DNA of 64,000 nucleotides, taken from the NCBI RefSeq assembly GCF_007003975.1, contig NZ_VFTC01000014.1, positions 62,001 through 126,000 of the forward strand. Direction: 5' to 3'. The notes beneath the pieces were generated by a model. It ran no database searches, had not been told where the DNA came from, and was given only the letters and a program-made list of their open reading frames with translations. Positions 8,775-18,145 of this stretch are shown here, piece after piece. A program made the translations under genes and the position numbers. Within the stretch, counting starts at the first letter, position 1. Each line of letters begins with the position of its first letter. Source of the DNA: Mesorhizobium sp. WSM4306. GTDB taxonomy: Bacteria > Pseudomonadota > Alphaproteobacteria > Rhizobiales > Rhizobiaceae.

Positions 8775-11700
8775 GTGGATCAGGAAGAACCGCAGCACGA
8801 GAAAATCCGGTTCAGGCGTGACGAGATCACCGACCTGGGGACTTTCCCGTCTGCCTGCAGTGTGCCGCCGCTCGGCAAGGCGCGGATCGGCCGTGGCTTT
8901 CGCATCCTTGCCCGCCTGTTTGCCGGCGTCGCAGCCTTGGTGCTGCTGGCCGCCACCGCTGTCTATGTCATCGGCGCCACCGGCATCGGTAGCGAGCGGC
9001 TGCGGGCGGAAGCCGAAACGGCGATCGAGAAACTCGCCGGTTTCGACGTCAATGTCGCCGTCGGCCCGGCCCGGCTGACACTGGACGGATCGAGCTTCAT
9101 TGCGCTGCAGGTCAACGACGTCAGCGTCAAGACCGCCGACGGCAAGCCGATGGCCGACGCCGGGCGTGTGCGTTTCGGCATCCGGCTAATACCGCTGTTC
9201 TCGGGCGAGGTGCGGCTGACCAGCGCCAGGATTTCCGACGCCCACATTGTCACTGCGGCAATGCCGTCGGGCGGCGACTGGACAGCCGAGCTGCGCAATC
9301 AAGACGGCCTGATCGATCCGGAAAAGCTGGCCGCCGCTGTCTTCGGCCACGTCAACCATGCGCTCGATGCCGTGCGCGAGGATTCGATGCGCCGGATCGA
9401 TCTCAAGAATGTCGAGTTCGAACTGCCCGACGCGGGCTCGGTCAAGCTGGTCAACATTGCCAATGCTACCGTGCTGCAGTCGGGCCCGGGCAGCATGGAG
9501 TTTTCGTCCGACGCGGATATCGATGGCCGGGCGCTCACGGTCACCGCTGCCGCCACCCGCGATACGACGTCCCTGCGGGTCACTGCGTTGAATGCGGCCG
9601 TCGACATGGCGGCCATTCCAGAGACAACGCCAGAGGCCGGTGGGAAAACCGGCGCGATCGCTTTGAAGCTGACGGGCACCGAAGGCTCGGGCGAAAGCGA
9701 TTCCCGGCTGACGGCCTCGCTGTCGCTAACCGGCTCGGTGCTCGACCTCGGCACACGCGGGCTGTTGCCGGCCGATGTCGATGTCGACGCCACGCTTGTC
9801 TCCGGCTCCAACAAGATCGATGTCGGCAGGCTGGTTTTGAAGACCGGCCGTTCGACGTTCAATTTCGCCGGCTCGATCGGGCCCAAGCCGGCGACCGGCG
9901 CTGCCGGTGAGGAGCCTTCCTATCGCTACGACCTGACCAGCGACGGCTCGACGCTGGCGCCGGCGGAATCGCCTGAGCCGGCGCTGAATTTCTTTGCCCG
10001 CATCGCCGGCGTCTACCAGATGAGGAGCCGCAAACTCGTCGCCGAGCAGATCGGCATCAGGTCGGGATCGGGCAGCGAGGTGCTGGGCACAGCCGCACTT
10101 GCCTTCATCGACAACGGGCCGCCAGGCATTTCGCTGTCGCTCAACGTCCACGACATGCCGGTCTCGCACGTCAAGCAATTGTGGCCCTGGTTTTCCGCCA
10201 AGAATGCCCGGCTGTGGGTGCTGCAGAACCTGTTTGGCGGCCGTGTCGTCGATGCCAGCCTGCAGTTCCAGGTCGTGCCGGGGCGGCTCGGCAACGGTGT
10301 GCCGCTTTCGGCCGACGAAGTGTTCGGCCGCTTCGAGGTCGAGGGTTCGCGCTTCGACACCGCCGGCCGCATCCCGCCGATCCGCGATGCTCTCGGAGTT
10401 GTTTCGTTCCACGGCAATAATGTCGACATCGCGCTGTCCTCCGGCAGCGTCTATATGCCGAGCGGCCGCACCGTGGCGGCAAGCAATGGCACGCTGTCGG
10501 TGAAGGCTGCGAACCACCCGCCGGTGATCGGCGCGCTCGACATCGACGTCGCCGGCGAGGCGCCGGCCATCGCCGAGCTCGCCTCCTACGAACCAATCAA
10601 CGCCATGCGCCATGTCGGCATCGCGCCGGACGACCTGTCCGGCACGGTGACCGGCCACGTCAAGGCCGACATTCCGCTGCAGTCCGGTGTCGACACTTCG
10701 AAGCTCGATTGGCTGGTGTCGCTCGACTACAAGGACCTGTCGCTCGCCAAACCGTTCGAAGACCAGACGATAACCGAGGCTGATGGTTCGATCGAAGTCG
10801 GGCCCGACAAGGCGGTGATCTCGGCCGACGCGAAGCTGAACGGCATTCCGGCTGAACTCGATCTGATCGAGCCGCTCGGGGATGACGGACCGCCGCGCAG
10901 CCGCAAGGTGGCGCTTGTGCTCGACGACAAGACACGCGCCATCGCCATGCCCGGCCTGTCGCCGCTGATTTCGGGAACCATCAAGGTGGCGATTGACAAG
11001 AGCGGCGACGGCAGCCAGAACGTCGCGGTCGACCTGACCAGCGCCAGGCTGGACATTCCCTGGGCCGGCTGGAGCAAGGGGCCGGGCATTCCAGCCAATG
11101 CCACTTTCACCATGGCGAAGTCTGGCGATACCACGACGTTGTCCGACTTCGACCTCGACGGAAAGAGCTTTTCCGTCGAAGGCGATGTCGTGCTGGTCAA
11201 GGGTGCGCTGTCTTCGGCGCGCTTCAGCAAAGTCGCTTTGAACAGGGGCGACGACGTTGCGGTGACGGTGAAGCGGTCGGGCAAGGGCTTTGCGGTCGAT
11301 GTCAGCGGCAATGCGCTCGACGCCCGCTCGCTGATCAAGCAGTTCACCTCCGACGTCGATACCGCCACCAAGACCACAGGCGCGGCTGCGGTTTCGGTCA
11401 GCGCCGATGTCACTTCGCTGACCGGGTTCCACGACGAGGTCCTGTCCAATCTGAAGCTCGACTACAGCGCCGCCGGCTCCAAGGTGAACGGACTCAAGGT
11501 CAGCGCCACGGCAAGTTCGGGTGCCGCCATCACCATCAGCAACACCGCAGGCAATGGCGCGCGCGCGCTCAACATGAAGTCGGCCGACGCCGGCGCTATA
11601 TTGCGCTTCCTCAACATCTACGAACACATGGAAGGCGGCTCGATCACGCTGGCGCTCAGCGGCGCGGCCGACGGGCCGATGCGGGGTCAGGTCGACTCAA

Positions 11701-12158
11701 GCAACTTCTTCATCGTCAATGAACCGAAGCTCGCTTCGATCGTATCGACCACGCCGGCGGGCGACAGCCGCAGCCTGAACGAAGCGGTCAAAGGCAAGAT
11801 CGACACCTCGCGGGTACAGTTCGAGCGCGGCTTTACCGAGATCGACAAGGGAAGCGGTTATCTGAAGCTGGCCAATGGCGTGCTGCGCGGTCCGCGCATC
11901 GGCACCACGTTCCAGGGGACACTCTACGACCAGAACAACAATATGGACATGACTGGCACGTTCATGCCGGCCTATGGCCTCAACCGCATCTTCGGCGAAT
12001 TGCCGCTGGTCGGCGCGCTGCTCGGCAATGGCCGCGACCGCGGCCTGATCGGCGTCACCTACCGGCTCAAGGGCAATGCCAACAAGCCGGTGCTGGACAT
12101 CAACCCGCTATCGGTGATCGCGCCGGGCATTTTCCGCTCGATCTTCGAATATCGGTAG
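8775..12158 (+). CDS. AsmA/YhdP-like (DUF3971) giant envelope protein
   Basis: About 1127 residues. One hydrophobic anchor lies roughly 40-70 residues in (RILARLFAGVAALVLLAATAVYVIG). A very long, beta-rich, repetitive periplasmic part follows and ends in an AsmA-like C-terminal domain (GSGYLKLANGVLRGP ... GTFMPAYGLNRIFGELPLVG). Such proteins bridge inner and outer membrane and are implicated in phospholipid transport. No ATG gives a convincing start. I favour the GTG at 8775 (VDQEEPQ); a TTG at 8694 would run into the peroxiredoxin's 5' end. It converges on tyrS with seven bases between the stops. Confidence 0.82.
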   Translation: MDQEEPQHEKIRFRRDEITDLGTFPSACSVPPLGKARIGRGFRILARLFAGVAALVLLAATAVYVIGATGIGSERLRAEAETAIEKLAGFDVNVAVGPARLTLDGSSFIALQVNDVSVKTADGKPMADAGRVRFGIRLIPLFSGEVRLTSARISDAHIVTAAMPSGGDWTAELRNQDGLIDPEKLAAAVFGHVNHALDAVREDSMRRIDLKNVEFELPDAGSVKLVNIANATVLQSGPGSMEFSSDADIDGRALTVTAAATRDTTSLRVTALNAAVDMAAIPETTPEAGGKTGAIALKLTGTEGSGESDSRLTASLSLTGSVLDLGTRGLLPADVDVDATLVSGSNKIDVGRLVLKTGRSTFNFAGSIGPKPATGAAGEEPSYRYDLTSDGSTLAPAESPEPALNFFARIAGVYQMRSRKLVAEQIGIRSGSGSEVLGTAALAFIDNGPPGISLSLNVHDMPVSHVKQLWPWFSAKNARLWVLQNLFGGRVVDASLQFQVVPGRLGNGVPLSADEVFGRFEVEGSRFDTAGRIPPIRDALGVVSFHGNNVDIALSSGSVYMPSGRTVAASNGTLSVKAANHPPVIGALDIDVAGEAPAIAELASYEPINAMRHVGIAPDDLSGTVTGHVKADIPLQSGVDTSKLDWLVSLDYKDLSLAKPFEDQTITEADGSIEVGPDKAVISADAKLNGIPAELDLIEPLGDDGPPRSRKVALVLDDKTRAIAMPGLSPLISGTIKVAIDKSGDGSQNVAVDLTSARLDIPWAGWSKGPGIPANATFTMAKSGDTTTLSDFDLDGKSFSVEGDVVLVKGALSSARFSKVALNRGDDVAVTVKRSGKGFAVDVSGNALDARSLIKQFTSDVDTATKTTGAAAVSVSADVTSLTGFHDEVLSNLKLDYSAAGSKVNGLKVSATASSGAAITISNTAGNGARALNMKSADAGAILRFLNIYEHMEGGSITLALSGAADGPMRGQVDSSNFFIVNEPKLASIVSTTPAGDSRSLNEAVKGKIDTSRVQFERGFTEIDKGSGYLKLANGVLRGPRIGTTFQGTLYDQNNNMDMTGTFMPAYGLNRIFGELPLVGALLGNGRDRGLIGVTYRLKGNANKPVLDINPLSVIAPGIFRSIFEYR

Positions 12159-12165
12159 GGGCTCG

Positions 12166-13419
12166 TCAGGCCGGCCGCACCAGAACGTGTTTTTTCTTGC
12201 CCAATGAAAGCTTTGCGACGTTTTCCGGACTGAGATCCCGAGGCGTCACCATCCTGCGGTCATCCGATATTGGCTGGTCGTTGAGGCGCACGGCGCCGCC
12301 CTGAATGTGACGCCGCGCCTCGCCGTTGGACCCGGCAAGGCCTGCGGTGACGAGCAGCGACAGGATGCCGATGCCGGCTTCGAGCGCTGCGCCGTCGACT
12401 CCGACGGTCGGCAGGCTTGAGGCGGTCACGCCTTCCTCGAACGTCTTGCGCGCGGTTTCCTCGGCTGCGAGCGCCGCCTCTCGGCCGTGCACGATGGCCG
12501 TGGTTTCCGTCGCCAGCACCTTCTTGGCCTCGTTAATCTCGGAACCGCCAAGGGCGGCCAGCCGCGCGATCTCCGACAGTGGCAGGCGGGTGAAGATCTT
12601 CAGGAAGCGCTCGACGTCGGCGTCCTCGGTGTTGCGCCAGTACTGCCAGAAATCATAGGGCGAGAAGAGGTCGCCGTTCAGCCAGACCGCGCCCTTGGCC
12701 GACTTGCCCATCTTGGCCCCCGACGATGTCGTCAGAAGCGGTGTGGTCAGCGCATAGAGCTGCGGCGTACCCATGCGGTGGCCGAGATCGACGCCGTTGA
12801 TGATGTTGCCCCACTGGTCCGAACCACCCATCTGCAGCCGGCAATCGAGGCGGCGGCTGAGCTCGACGAAATCATAGCCCTGCAGGATCATGTAGTTGAA
12901 TTCGAGGAACGACAGCGACTGTTCGCGATCGAGCCTGAGCTTGACGCTGTCGAAGGTGAGCATCCGGTTGACCGAGAAGTGGCGGCCGACATCGCGCAGG
13001 AACTCGACATAGTTGAGCTTCATCAACCAGTCGGCATTGTTGACCATGATGGCGTCGTTGGCGCCATCGCCGAAGCGCAGGATGCGGCCAAAAATGCGCT
13101 TGATGCCTTCGATGTTGGTGGCAATCGCCTCCGGCGTCAAAAGGCTGCGCTGGTCATCGCGGAAGGACGGGTCGCCGATCATCGAGGTGCCGCCGCCCAT
13201 CAGCGCGATCGGCCGATGACCGGTCTCCTGCATCCAGTAGAGCATGGTCGCCGAAATCAGATTGCCGATGTGCAGGCTGGTCGCGGTGGCGTCGTAGCCG
13301 ACATAGGCGGTCACCGTTTCCTTCGCGAAAAGTTGATCCAGCCCGGTCTCATCCGAGATCTGGTGGATGAAACCGCGCTCGCTCATGACGCGCAGGAAAT
13401 CGGATTTGAAGGCAGACAT
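12166..13419 (-). CDS. tyrS: Tyrosyl-tRNA synthetase
   Basis: A 417-residue class Ic synthetase that attaches tyrosine to tRNA-Tyr. The HIGN signature is at 50-53 (TSLHIGNL), the KMSKS equivalent is KMGKS, and the GGSDQWGNI tRNA/tyrosine-pocket segment is intact. The C-terminal S4-like RNA-binding domain ([16 protein letters not shown]) is present. ATG at 13419 (MSAFKSDF) was chosen over an upstream in-frame extension to 13488 because homologues begin near here. Single gene; the 269 bp upstream hold a REP-like repeat and otherwise nothing recognised. Confidence 0.96.
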   Translation of the reverse strand: MSAFKSDFLRVMSERGFIHQISDETGLDQLFAKETVTAYVGYDATATSLHIGNLISATMLYWMQETGHRPIALMGGGTSMIGDPSFRDDQRSLLTPEAIATNIEGIKRIFGRILRFGDGANDAIMVNNADWLMKLNYVEFLRDVGRHFSVNRMLTFDSVKLRLDREQSLSFLEFNYMILQGYDFVELSRRLDCRLQMGGSDQWGNIINGVDLGHRMGTPQLYALTTPLLTTSSGAKMGKSAKGAVWLNGDLFSPYDFWQYWRNTEDADVERFLKIFTRLPLSEIARLAALGGSEINEAKKVLATETTAIVHGREAALAAEETARKTFEEGVTASSLPTVGVDGAALEAGIGILSLLVTAGLAGSNGEARRHIQGGAVRLNDQPISDDRRMVTPRDLSPENVAKLSLGKKKHVLVRPA

Positions 13420-13497
13420 TGTTTCTTCCTGAAAGCGCCGGACCCCAACTGCCCGGGCGTTATACGAACGCGGGCGTTTAGCATCCAAGCGACCGAA

Positions 13498-13520
13498 GCA
13501 AAAGTGGTTTCCGGTTTTGC
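13498..13520. repeat. Short REP-like palindrome, core AAAAGTGGNNNCCGGTTTT
   Basis: GCAAAA and TTTTGC flank the core AAAAGTGG-TTT-CCGGTTTT. Exactly the same core, with a different 3-nt centre, occurs at 59090-59108. It therefore belongs to a dispersed small-repeat family that, to my knowledge, is common in Mesorhizobium and Bradyrhizobium intergenic DNA. Confidence 0.55.
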
Positions 13521-13688
13521 GTCCGCAGAGACGGCATATGCTGCGCTGCCGCGCGCGCTTGCTTCATCGTGCCGGCTGGCGTAATGAGGCGCCGCGCCAA
13601 CGGGTTCATGCAACCTTCGATCCGCTGGAACGGCACCGCACGGCATCCGCCAAAATGCCATATCCTGTGACAGAGCCCGACGCGACAT

Positions 13689-14423
13689 ATGCCGGACGCA
13701 TTGATATCCATCGTCATTCCTTGCCGCAACGAGGCGGCGAACCTGCCGCTTCTGATCGATGAGATCGAGGCCGCCATGACCGGACGCGACTTCGAAATCA
13801 TCGTCGTCAATGACGGTTCGACCGACGATACGGCTTCCGTGCTTGCCGCCGAGGCGGTCAAACGCCCGTTTCCGCTTCGTCAGCTGCGCCACGAAAAATC
13901 CGCCGGCCAGTCGCTTTCGGTGCGCTCCGGCGCCTGGGCGGCGCGCGGCGCCATCGTCGCCACCATCGATGGCGACGGCCAGAACGATCCCCAATATATC
14001 CCCGTGCTGGTCGACGCGCTGCGCCAGGCGGGGCCCGATGTCGGCGCCGCGCAAGGGCAGCGGCTGAAGCGCCGCGACAGCAAGATCAAGCAATTGGCGT
14101 CGCGTTTCGCCAACTGGCTGCGGGGCGCGATCCTGCATGACGACACCCGCGACACCGGTTGCGGCCTGAAGGCGATCCACACCGATATCCTGCGCAAACT
14201 GCCGTTCTTCGACGGCACGCATCGGTTTGTTCCGGCGCTGGTCATCCAGGAAGGCTACCGCGTCGTGCACTGCGACGTCGTCGACCGTTCCCGCCGCCAC
14301 GGCAAGTCGAATTACGGCATCTTCGACCGCGGCCTGCAAGGCGCGCTCGATCTGGCCGGCGTCTGGTGGCTTCGGCGCAGGCGCCGCAGGATGCCAAAGG
14401 TAGAGGAAATCACGCATGGCTAA
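13689..14423 (+). CDS. GT2 polyprenyl-phosphate glycosyltransferase (ArnC/RgtE-like)
   Basis: A 244-residue GT-A glycosyltransferase of the dolichyl-phosphate mannose synthase group. It has SIVIPCRNEAANL (7-19), a VVNDGSTDDT nucleotide site and the metal-binding IDGDGQNDP. It lacks the two C-terminal membrane helices of ArnC, and the end is only a basic tail (RRRRRRM). Such enzymes load a sugar from a UDP-sugar onto polyprenyl phosphate at the cytoplasmic face, here presumably for the GT39 transferase two genes on. In rhizobia RgtE does this with galacturonic acid; the sugar here is inferred. Overlaps the next gene by eight bases. Confidence 0.85.
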   Translation: MPDALISIVIPCRNEAANLPLLIDEIEAAMTGRDFEIIVVNDGSTDDTASVLAAEAVKRPFPLRQLRHEKSAGQSLSVRSGAWAARGAIVATIDGDGQNDPQYIPVLVDALRQAGPDVGAAQGQRLKRRDSKIKQLASRFANWLRGAILHDDTRDTGCGLKAIHTDILRKLPFFDGTHRFVPALVIQEGYRVVHCDVVDRSRRHGKSNYGIFDRGLQGALDLAGVWWLRRRRRRMPKVEEITHG

Positions 14424-14751
14424 TGTGTTTCAGGAACTGGCGACCTGGCTGCACCAGGTTTTCATCAAGCAGTTCGATGCCTGGATCCTGCTCGGCTTCG
14501 TCGCCCAGTTCTTCTTCACTATGCGCTTCGTCGTGCAGTGGCTCGCCTCGGAAAAGGCCAAGCGCAGTGTCGTGCCGGTCGCTTTCTGGTTCTTTTCGCT
14601 GTTCGGCGGCGGCCTGTTGCTGATCTATGCCATCGTGCGCCAGGACCCGGTGTTCATCGCCGGCCAGGCCATGGGCATGCTGATTTACGTCAGGAATCTC
14701 TGGCTCATCGCCAATGAGCGCAAAGCGGCGGCGATGACAAAGGTCGACTGA
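14416..14751 (+). CDS. Stand-alone LAB_N (lipid-A-disaccharide synthase N-terminal) membrane protein
   Basis: A 111-residue protein with about three membrane segments. It carries the LAB_N pattern: FVAQFFFTMRFVVQWLASEKAKRSVVPVAFW followed by a GGGLLLIYAIVRQDPVFIAGQ-type helix pair. In some bacteria this domain is fused to LpxB; here it is free-standing. It sits between a polyprenyl-sugar synthase and a GT39 transferase and overlaps the former, so it probably helps present or flip the lipid-linked sugar. That function is inferred; the domain itself has no established activity. Confidence 0.85.
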   Translation: MANVFQELATWLHQVFIKQFDAWILLGFVAQFFFTMRFVVQWLASEKAKRSVVPVAFWFFSLFGGGLLLIYAIVRQDPVFIAGQAMGMLIYVRNLWLIANERKAAAMTKVD

Positions 14752-14777
14752 AGAAAGTCTGGTCAAGGCAGGATCCG

Positions 14778-16430
14778 GTGGTCGCGATGAACAGGAACTA
14801 CGTCCTGCTTTTGCTGTTCAGCCTGCTGCTGACGGCTAGTGGGCTGGCTTCGCTGCCGCCGATCGACCGCGATGAATCGCGTTTCGTCCAGGCCACCAAG
14901 CAGATGGTCGAAACCGGCGATTATGTCGACATCCGCTTCCAGGACATGTCGCGCTATCAAAAGCCGGTCGGCATCTACTGGCTGCAATCGTCGGCCGTGG
15001 CGCTGAGCGGCGAGGGCGCCGGGGCGCCGATCTGGGTCTATCGTCTGGTCTCGGCGCTGGGTATCGCCATTGCCGTGGTGGCGATCGCCTGGACAGGCGC
15101 CAGTCTTTTCGGCGCCAATGCCGGCCTCGCGGCCGGGCTGATCATGGCAGCGATCTTCGCCACCGCCTTCGAAGGCCGCGACGCCAAGACCGACGCCATG
15201 CTTCTGGCCTGCTGCGTTGCGGCGCAAGGCGCCCTGGCGCGGATCTACACCGCCTCGCGTCGCAACGAACCGGTGGCCGGCCACCTCTGGTGGATATTCT
15301 GGGTGGCGCAGGGCATTGCGATCCTGATCAAGGGGCCGATCGCGCCTCTGTTGTCGGCGCTGACAGTTGCCGCGCTGTTTGCTTTCGAGCGCGATGGGCG
15401 CTGGTTGAAGAACCTGAAAGTCGGCCGCGGCCTTTTGATCGTGCTGTTGATCGCACTGCCCTGGCTCGCGCTGATCACCTGGAAGAGCCATGGCGCCTTC
15501 CTGCAGCAAGCGGTTGGCAAGGACATGCTGGGCAAGGTCGCCTCCGGCGAGGAATCGCACGGCATCCCGCCCGGTTTCTATGTGCTGACCTATTCGCTGT
15601 TCATGTGGCCGTTCGGGCTGATTGCGGTCGGCGCCGGGCTGCAGGCGCTCAACCGCTTGCGCGACGATCCGCGCCTGCGCTTTTGTCTTGCCTGGTACAT
15701 CCCGTTCTGGCTGGTGTTCGAGCTGATCCCGACCAAGCTGCCGCATTATGTGCTGCCGGCCTATCCCGGCATGGCGCTGCTGGTCGGCTGGCTTCTGACC
15801 CTGCAGCCGGAAGACGCCAATGCACCGCTCAAGCGCTGGCAGTCATGGCTTTGGTGGTCGACCGCCTTCGGTCTTGTCCTGGTCAGCATCGGCCTGGCCG
15901 TTGTCTCGGTTGGCGCGCCGATCTATCTCGCCAAGGCATTCTCGTGGTGGAGCATTCCGGCCGCACTTGCCGCGCTCGTCACCGGCTATCTCGCCTTTCC
16001 CCGCCGTTTGCAGGTGCCGCTCCCCCGCATCGGCGCGATCGCGGCCGGCGCCGGCATCACCCTTGGGTTGCTGTTCGGGATGATTGCCCCGTCGCTGAAG
16101 CCGATCTGGCTGAGCCCGGCGATCAAGGCCGCGGTCGACGTGAACCGTCCCTGCGACACAACCGTGCTTGCCTCGGCGCCATATCACGAACCGAGCCTTG
16201 TCTTCCTGGTCGGGACCAAGACAATCTTGACCGACGTCGACGGCGTCGCCGGACACTTGCTCGGCGATCCGGCCTGCGCGCTCGGGCTGGCACCTGTCGC
16301 CGACGAGAAGAAGCTGAACGACATGCTGGCCGCGCAAGGCAAGACGGCCAACCGCCTGGCCGAGATCGACGGCCTTAATTATTCCTCGGGCGACAGGCTG
16401 TCACTTGGCCTCTACCGGGTGGCCAAGTGA
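14778..16430 (+). CDS. GT39 ArnT/RgtD-like lipid A glycosyltransferase
   Basis: A polytopic inner-membrane enzyme of about 550 residues with some eleven to twelve hydrophobic helices. The first periplasmic loop has the catalytic acidic pair PPIDRDESRF and the ArnT-type VETGDYVDIRF...RYQKPVGIYW block. It should transfer a sugar from a polyprenyl-phosphate donor to lipid A in the periplasm. Start is either GTG at 14778 (AGGA four bases upstream) or ATG at 14787. Its stop overlaps the next start by four bases (GTGA). The ArnT/RgtD assignment is by motif and neighbours; which sugar is moved cannot be seen. Confidence 0.85.
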   Translation: MVAMNRNYVLLLLFSLLLTASGLASLPPIDRDESRFVQATKQMVETGDYVDIRFQDMSRYQKPVGIYWLQSSAVALSGEGAGAPIWVYRLVSALGIAIAVVAIAWTGASLFGANAGLAAGLIMAAIFATAFEGRDAKTDAMLLACCVAAQGALARIYTASRRNEPVAGHLWWIFWVAQGIAILIKGPIAPLLSALTVAALFAFERDGRWLKNLKVGRGLLIVLLIALPWLALITWKSHGAFLQQAVGKDMLGKVASGEESHGIPPGFYVLTYSLFMWPFGLIAVGAGLQALNRLRDDPRLRFCLAWYIPFWLVFELIPTKLPHYVLPAYPGMALLVGWLLTLQPEDANAPLKRWQSWLWWSTAFGLVLVSIGLAVVSVGAPIYLAKAFSWWSIPAALAALVTGYLAFPRRLQVPLPRIGAIAAGAGITLGLLFGMIAPSLKPIWLSPAIKAAVDVNRPCDTTVLASAPYHEPSLVFLVGTKTILTDVDGVAGHLLGDPACALGLAPVADEKKLNDMLAAQGKTANRLAEIDGLNYSSGDRLSLGLYRVAK

Positions 16431-17296
16431 AAACCGCCGTGACGCCCTCTGTGGTGTTTCGTCGGTCGCGCGACAATCTCCTCGACACGATGCGCATCGT
16501 GCGGCGGCGCCTGGCAACGCGCCCGGCCCGCTACCCGAAAATCCTGTGGTCGGTCTGGGCTGTGGCCTGGCTTTTGCTGACGATCGCGGTCTCGATCCGT
16601 TTTGACGACGCAGCAGGGGCGATGGTGAGGCAGTGGTCGCCCGGCTTCAAACGCTTCACAGAATTTTTCACCGTCTTCGGCCTGGGCGGCTGGTATCTCA
16701 TCCCGTCGGCACTGATGCTGCTTGCCGCGAATCTGACGGATTGGCGCAGTCTTTCCAGGCGCGCGCGGATGACCCTCTACAACTGGACCTCTTTTGCTTT
16801 CATAGTAGTGGGTTCGATCGCAGCGTCCGCTCTGGTCGTCAATGTGCTGAAATATGGCGTCGGAAGAGCCAGGCCGATGAATTTCAGCAAGCTCGGCGAT
16901 CTATCGCTGCATCCTTTTGCAATGGAGGCGAGCTTTGCCAGTTTCCCGTCGGGCCATGCCACGACGATGGGCGTCATTTTCGGACTGGCGTTGCTGATGT
17001 TACCACAGCGCAAATGGATGCTGTTGGCCGTGACCCTGGCCATCGCGTCGACCCGGATTTTTGTCGGCGCACACTATCCGAGCGACACCGTCGCCGGCTT
17101 CGGTCTCGGTTGTGCCGTTGCCATCGCTACCGCGCTGGTCTTTACACGGCTGGGGTTTATCTTCCGCCACACGACAAACGGATTGCCGGTTCCTAAAACG
17201 ACGTTCCGGCTGTTCCGGCGGGCTCGCAAACCAGACCGCAACGGTGCACCGCGGCAAACGAATCTCGGCATTGGGGCAACCCGGGCAAACCCTTGA
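16427..17296 (+). CDS. PAP2-family lipid phosphatase (LpxE/LpxF-like)
   Basis: A 289-residue membrane phosphatase. The three-part lipid phosphatase signature is complete: K-x6-RP in KYGVGRARP, PSGH in SFPSGHATT, and R-x5-H-x3-D in TRIFVGAHYPSD. About six membrane helices are predicted, with a basic C-terminal tail. It is coupled by GTGA overlap to the ArnT-like gene, so the likely job is removing a lipid A phosphate (1 or 4') so that a sugar such as galacturonate can replace it, as LpxE does in rhizobia. Undecaprenyl-pyrophosphate phosphatase is the alternative. Confidence 0.82.
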   Translation: MKTAVTPSVVFRRSRDNLLDTMRIVRRRLATRPARYPKILWSVWAVAWLLLTIAVSIRFDDAAGAMVRQWSPGFKRFTEFFTVFGLGGWYLIPSALMLLAANLTDWRSLSRRARMTLYNWTSFAFIVVGSIAASALVVNVLKYGVGRARPMNFSKLGDLSLHPFAMEASFASFPSGHATTMGVIFGLALLMLPQRKWMLLAVTLAIASTRIFVGAHYPSDTVAGFGLGCAVAIATALVFTRLGFIFRHTTNGLPVPKTTFRLFRRARKPDRNGAPRQTNLGIGATRANP

Positions 17297-17338
17297 ATTG
17301 CCTGCGCCCTTGCATCCAGCGATATATAGCCGCTGCGG

Positions 17339-17989
17339 CTATTGGCTGTCGATGCCGCCCCAGCTCCGAACCAGCCCGGCCATGTCGGGCGCGCCGGCGG
17401 CTTCCTTCTCCAGCCCTTCGGCGACACCGACGCGATCGGCGACAGGGCGGTTCTGGCTGACCTTCCACTTGCCGCTGATCTCGGCGATCTCGATCTCCAG
17501 CCCGATGATACCCTTGATCTGCGACTGGATGAAGGTCGGCGGCGCATCGGTGACCGCCCAGGGTGTCTTGCGGGCGCCTTCCTGGGATAGCGTCAGATCG
17601 GAAATCTGCTGCGCGATCCACTCCGCATCGTCGATCACTCTGACCGTTCCGCGCACCTGGACGATGGCATAGTTCCAGGTCGGCACGACCTTGCCGGTCT
17701 CGCGCTTGGTCTCATACCAGGACGGCGTCACATAGGCGTCGGCGCCCTGGAACACGACCAGCACGGGCGATGCCGGATTGTTGGCGAGCAGCCGCCATTG
17801 CGGGTTGGCCTTGGCAAGGTGCGCCCGCAGCCTGCCGTTCGGCCCCGTCTCGGCGTCGAGCAGGAACGGGATGGCGTTGGCGATGGGGCCGTCCTGTCCA
17901 TTTGAAATCAGCAACCCCAGCGGATGGGCGCGGATCAGGCCGTGCAGGACGTCCTGGCGCGTCTCTATGAAATGAGGAGGTTGATACAT
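17339..17989 (-). CDS. FMN-binding PaiB-family negative transcriptional regulator
   Basis: A 216-residue protein opening with MYQPPHFIETRQDVLHGLIRAHPLG, the family hallmark. A split-barrel flavin-binding core follows (NAIPFLLD, ...PSWYETK, VPTWNYA) and a C-terminal IKGIIGLEIEI segment. Bacillus PaiB represses protease and sporulation genes; in proteobacteria the role is unproven and enzymatic flavin chemistry is equally possible. Single gene, convergent with the PAP2 gene. The 156 bp upstream of it, towards the hydrolase, show no recognisable element. Confidence 0.85.
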   Translation of the reverse strand: MYQPPHFIETRQDVLHGLIRAHPLGLLISNGQDGPIANAIPFLLDAETGPNGRLRAHLAKANPQWRLLANNPASPVLVVFQGADAYVTPSWYETKRETGKVVPTWNYAIVQVRGTVRVIDDAEWIAQQISDLTLSQEGARKTPWAVTDAPPTFIQSQIKGIIGLEIEIAEISGKWKVSQNRPVADRVGVAEGLEKEAAGAPDMAGLVRSWGGIDSQ

Positions 17990-18145
17990 TATCGGTCACG
18001 CCTTCTTCGGCTTCCTGAACCGGCATTCTGCACCGTTCAGGCAGGCCGCGCCACATGTCAGGCGGGCCAGATCATATGGATCAGCAGAAACGGCATTCGC
18101 GCCCGTCACGGGCACGAATGCGCATGGCACAGAGAGGCCAGGCCT

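Noticed and set aside
9726..11627. 633-codon minus-strand frame over the AsmA-like gene
   Set aside because: Antisense shadow; the plus-strand frame has a membrane anchor and a recognised C-terminal domain.
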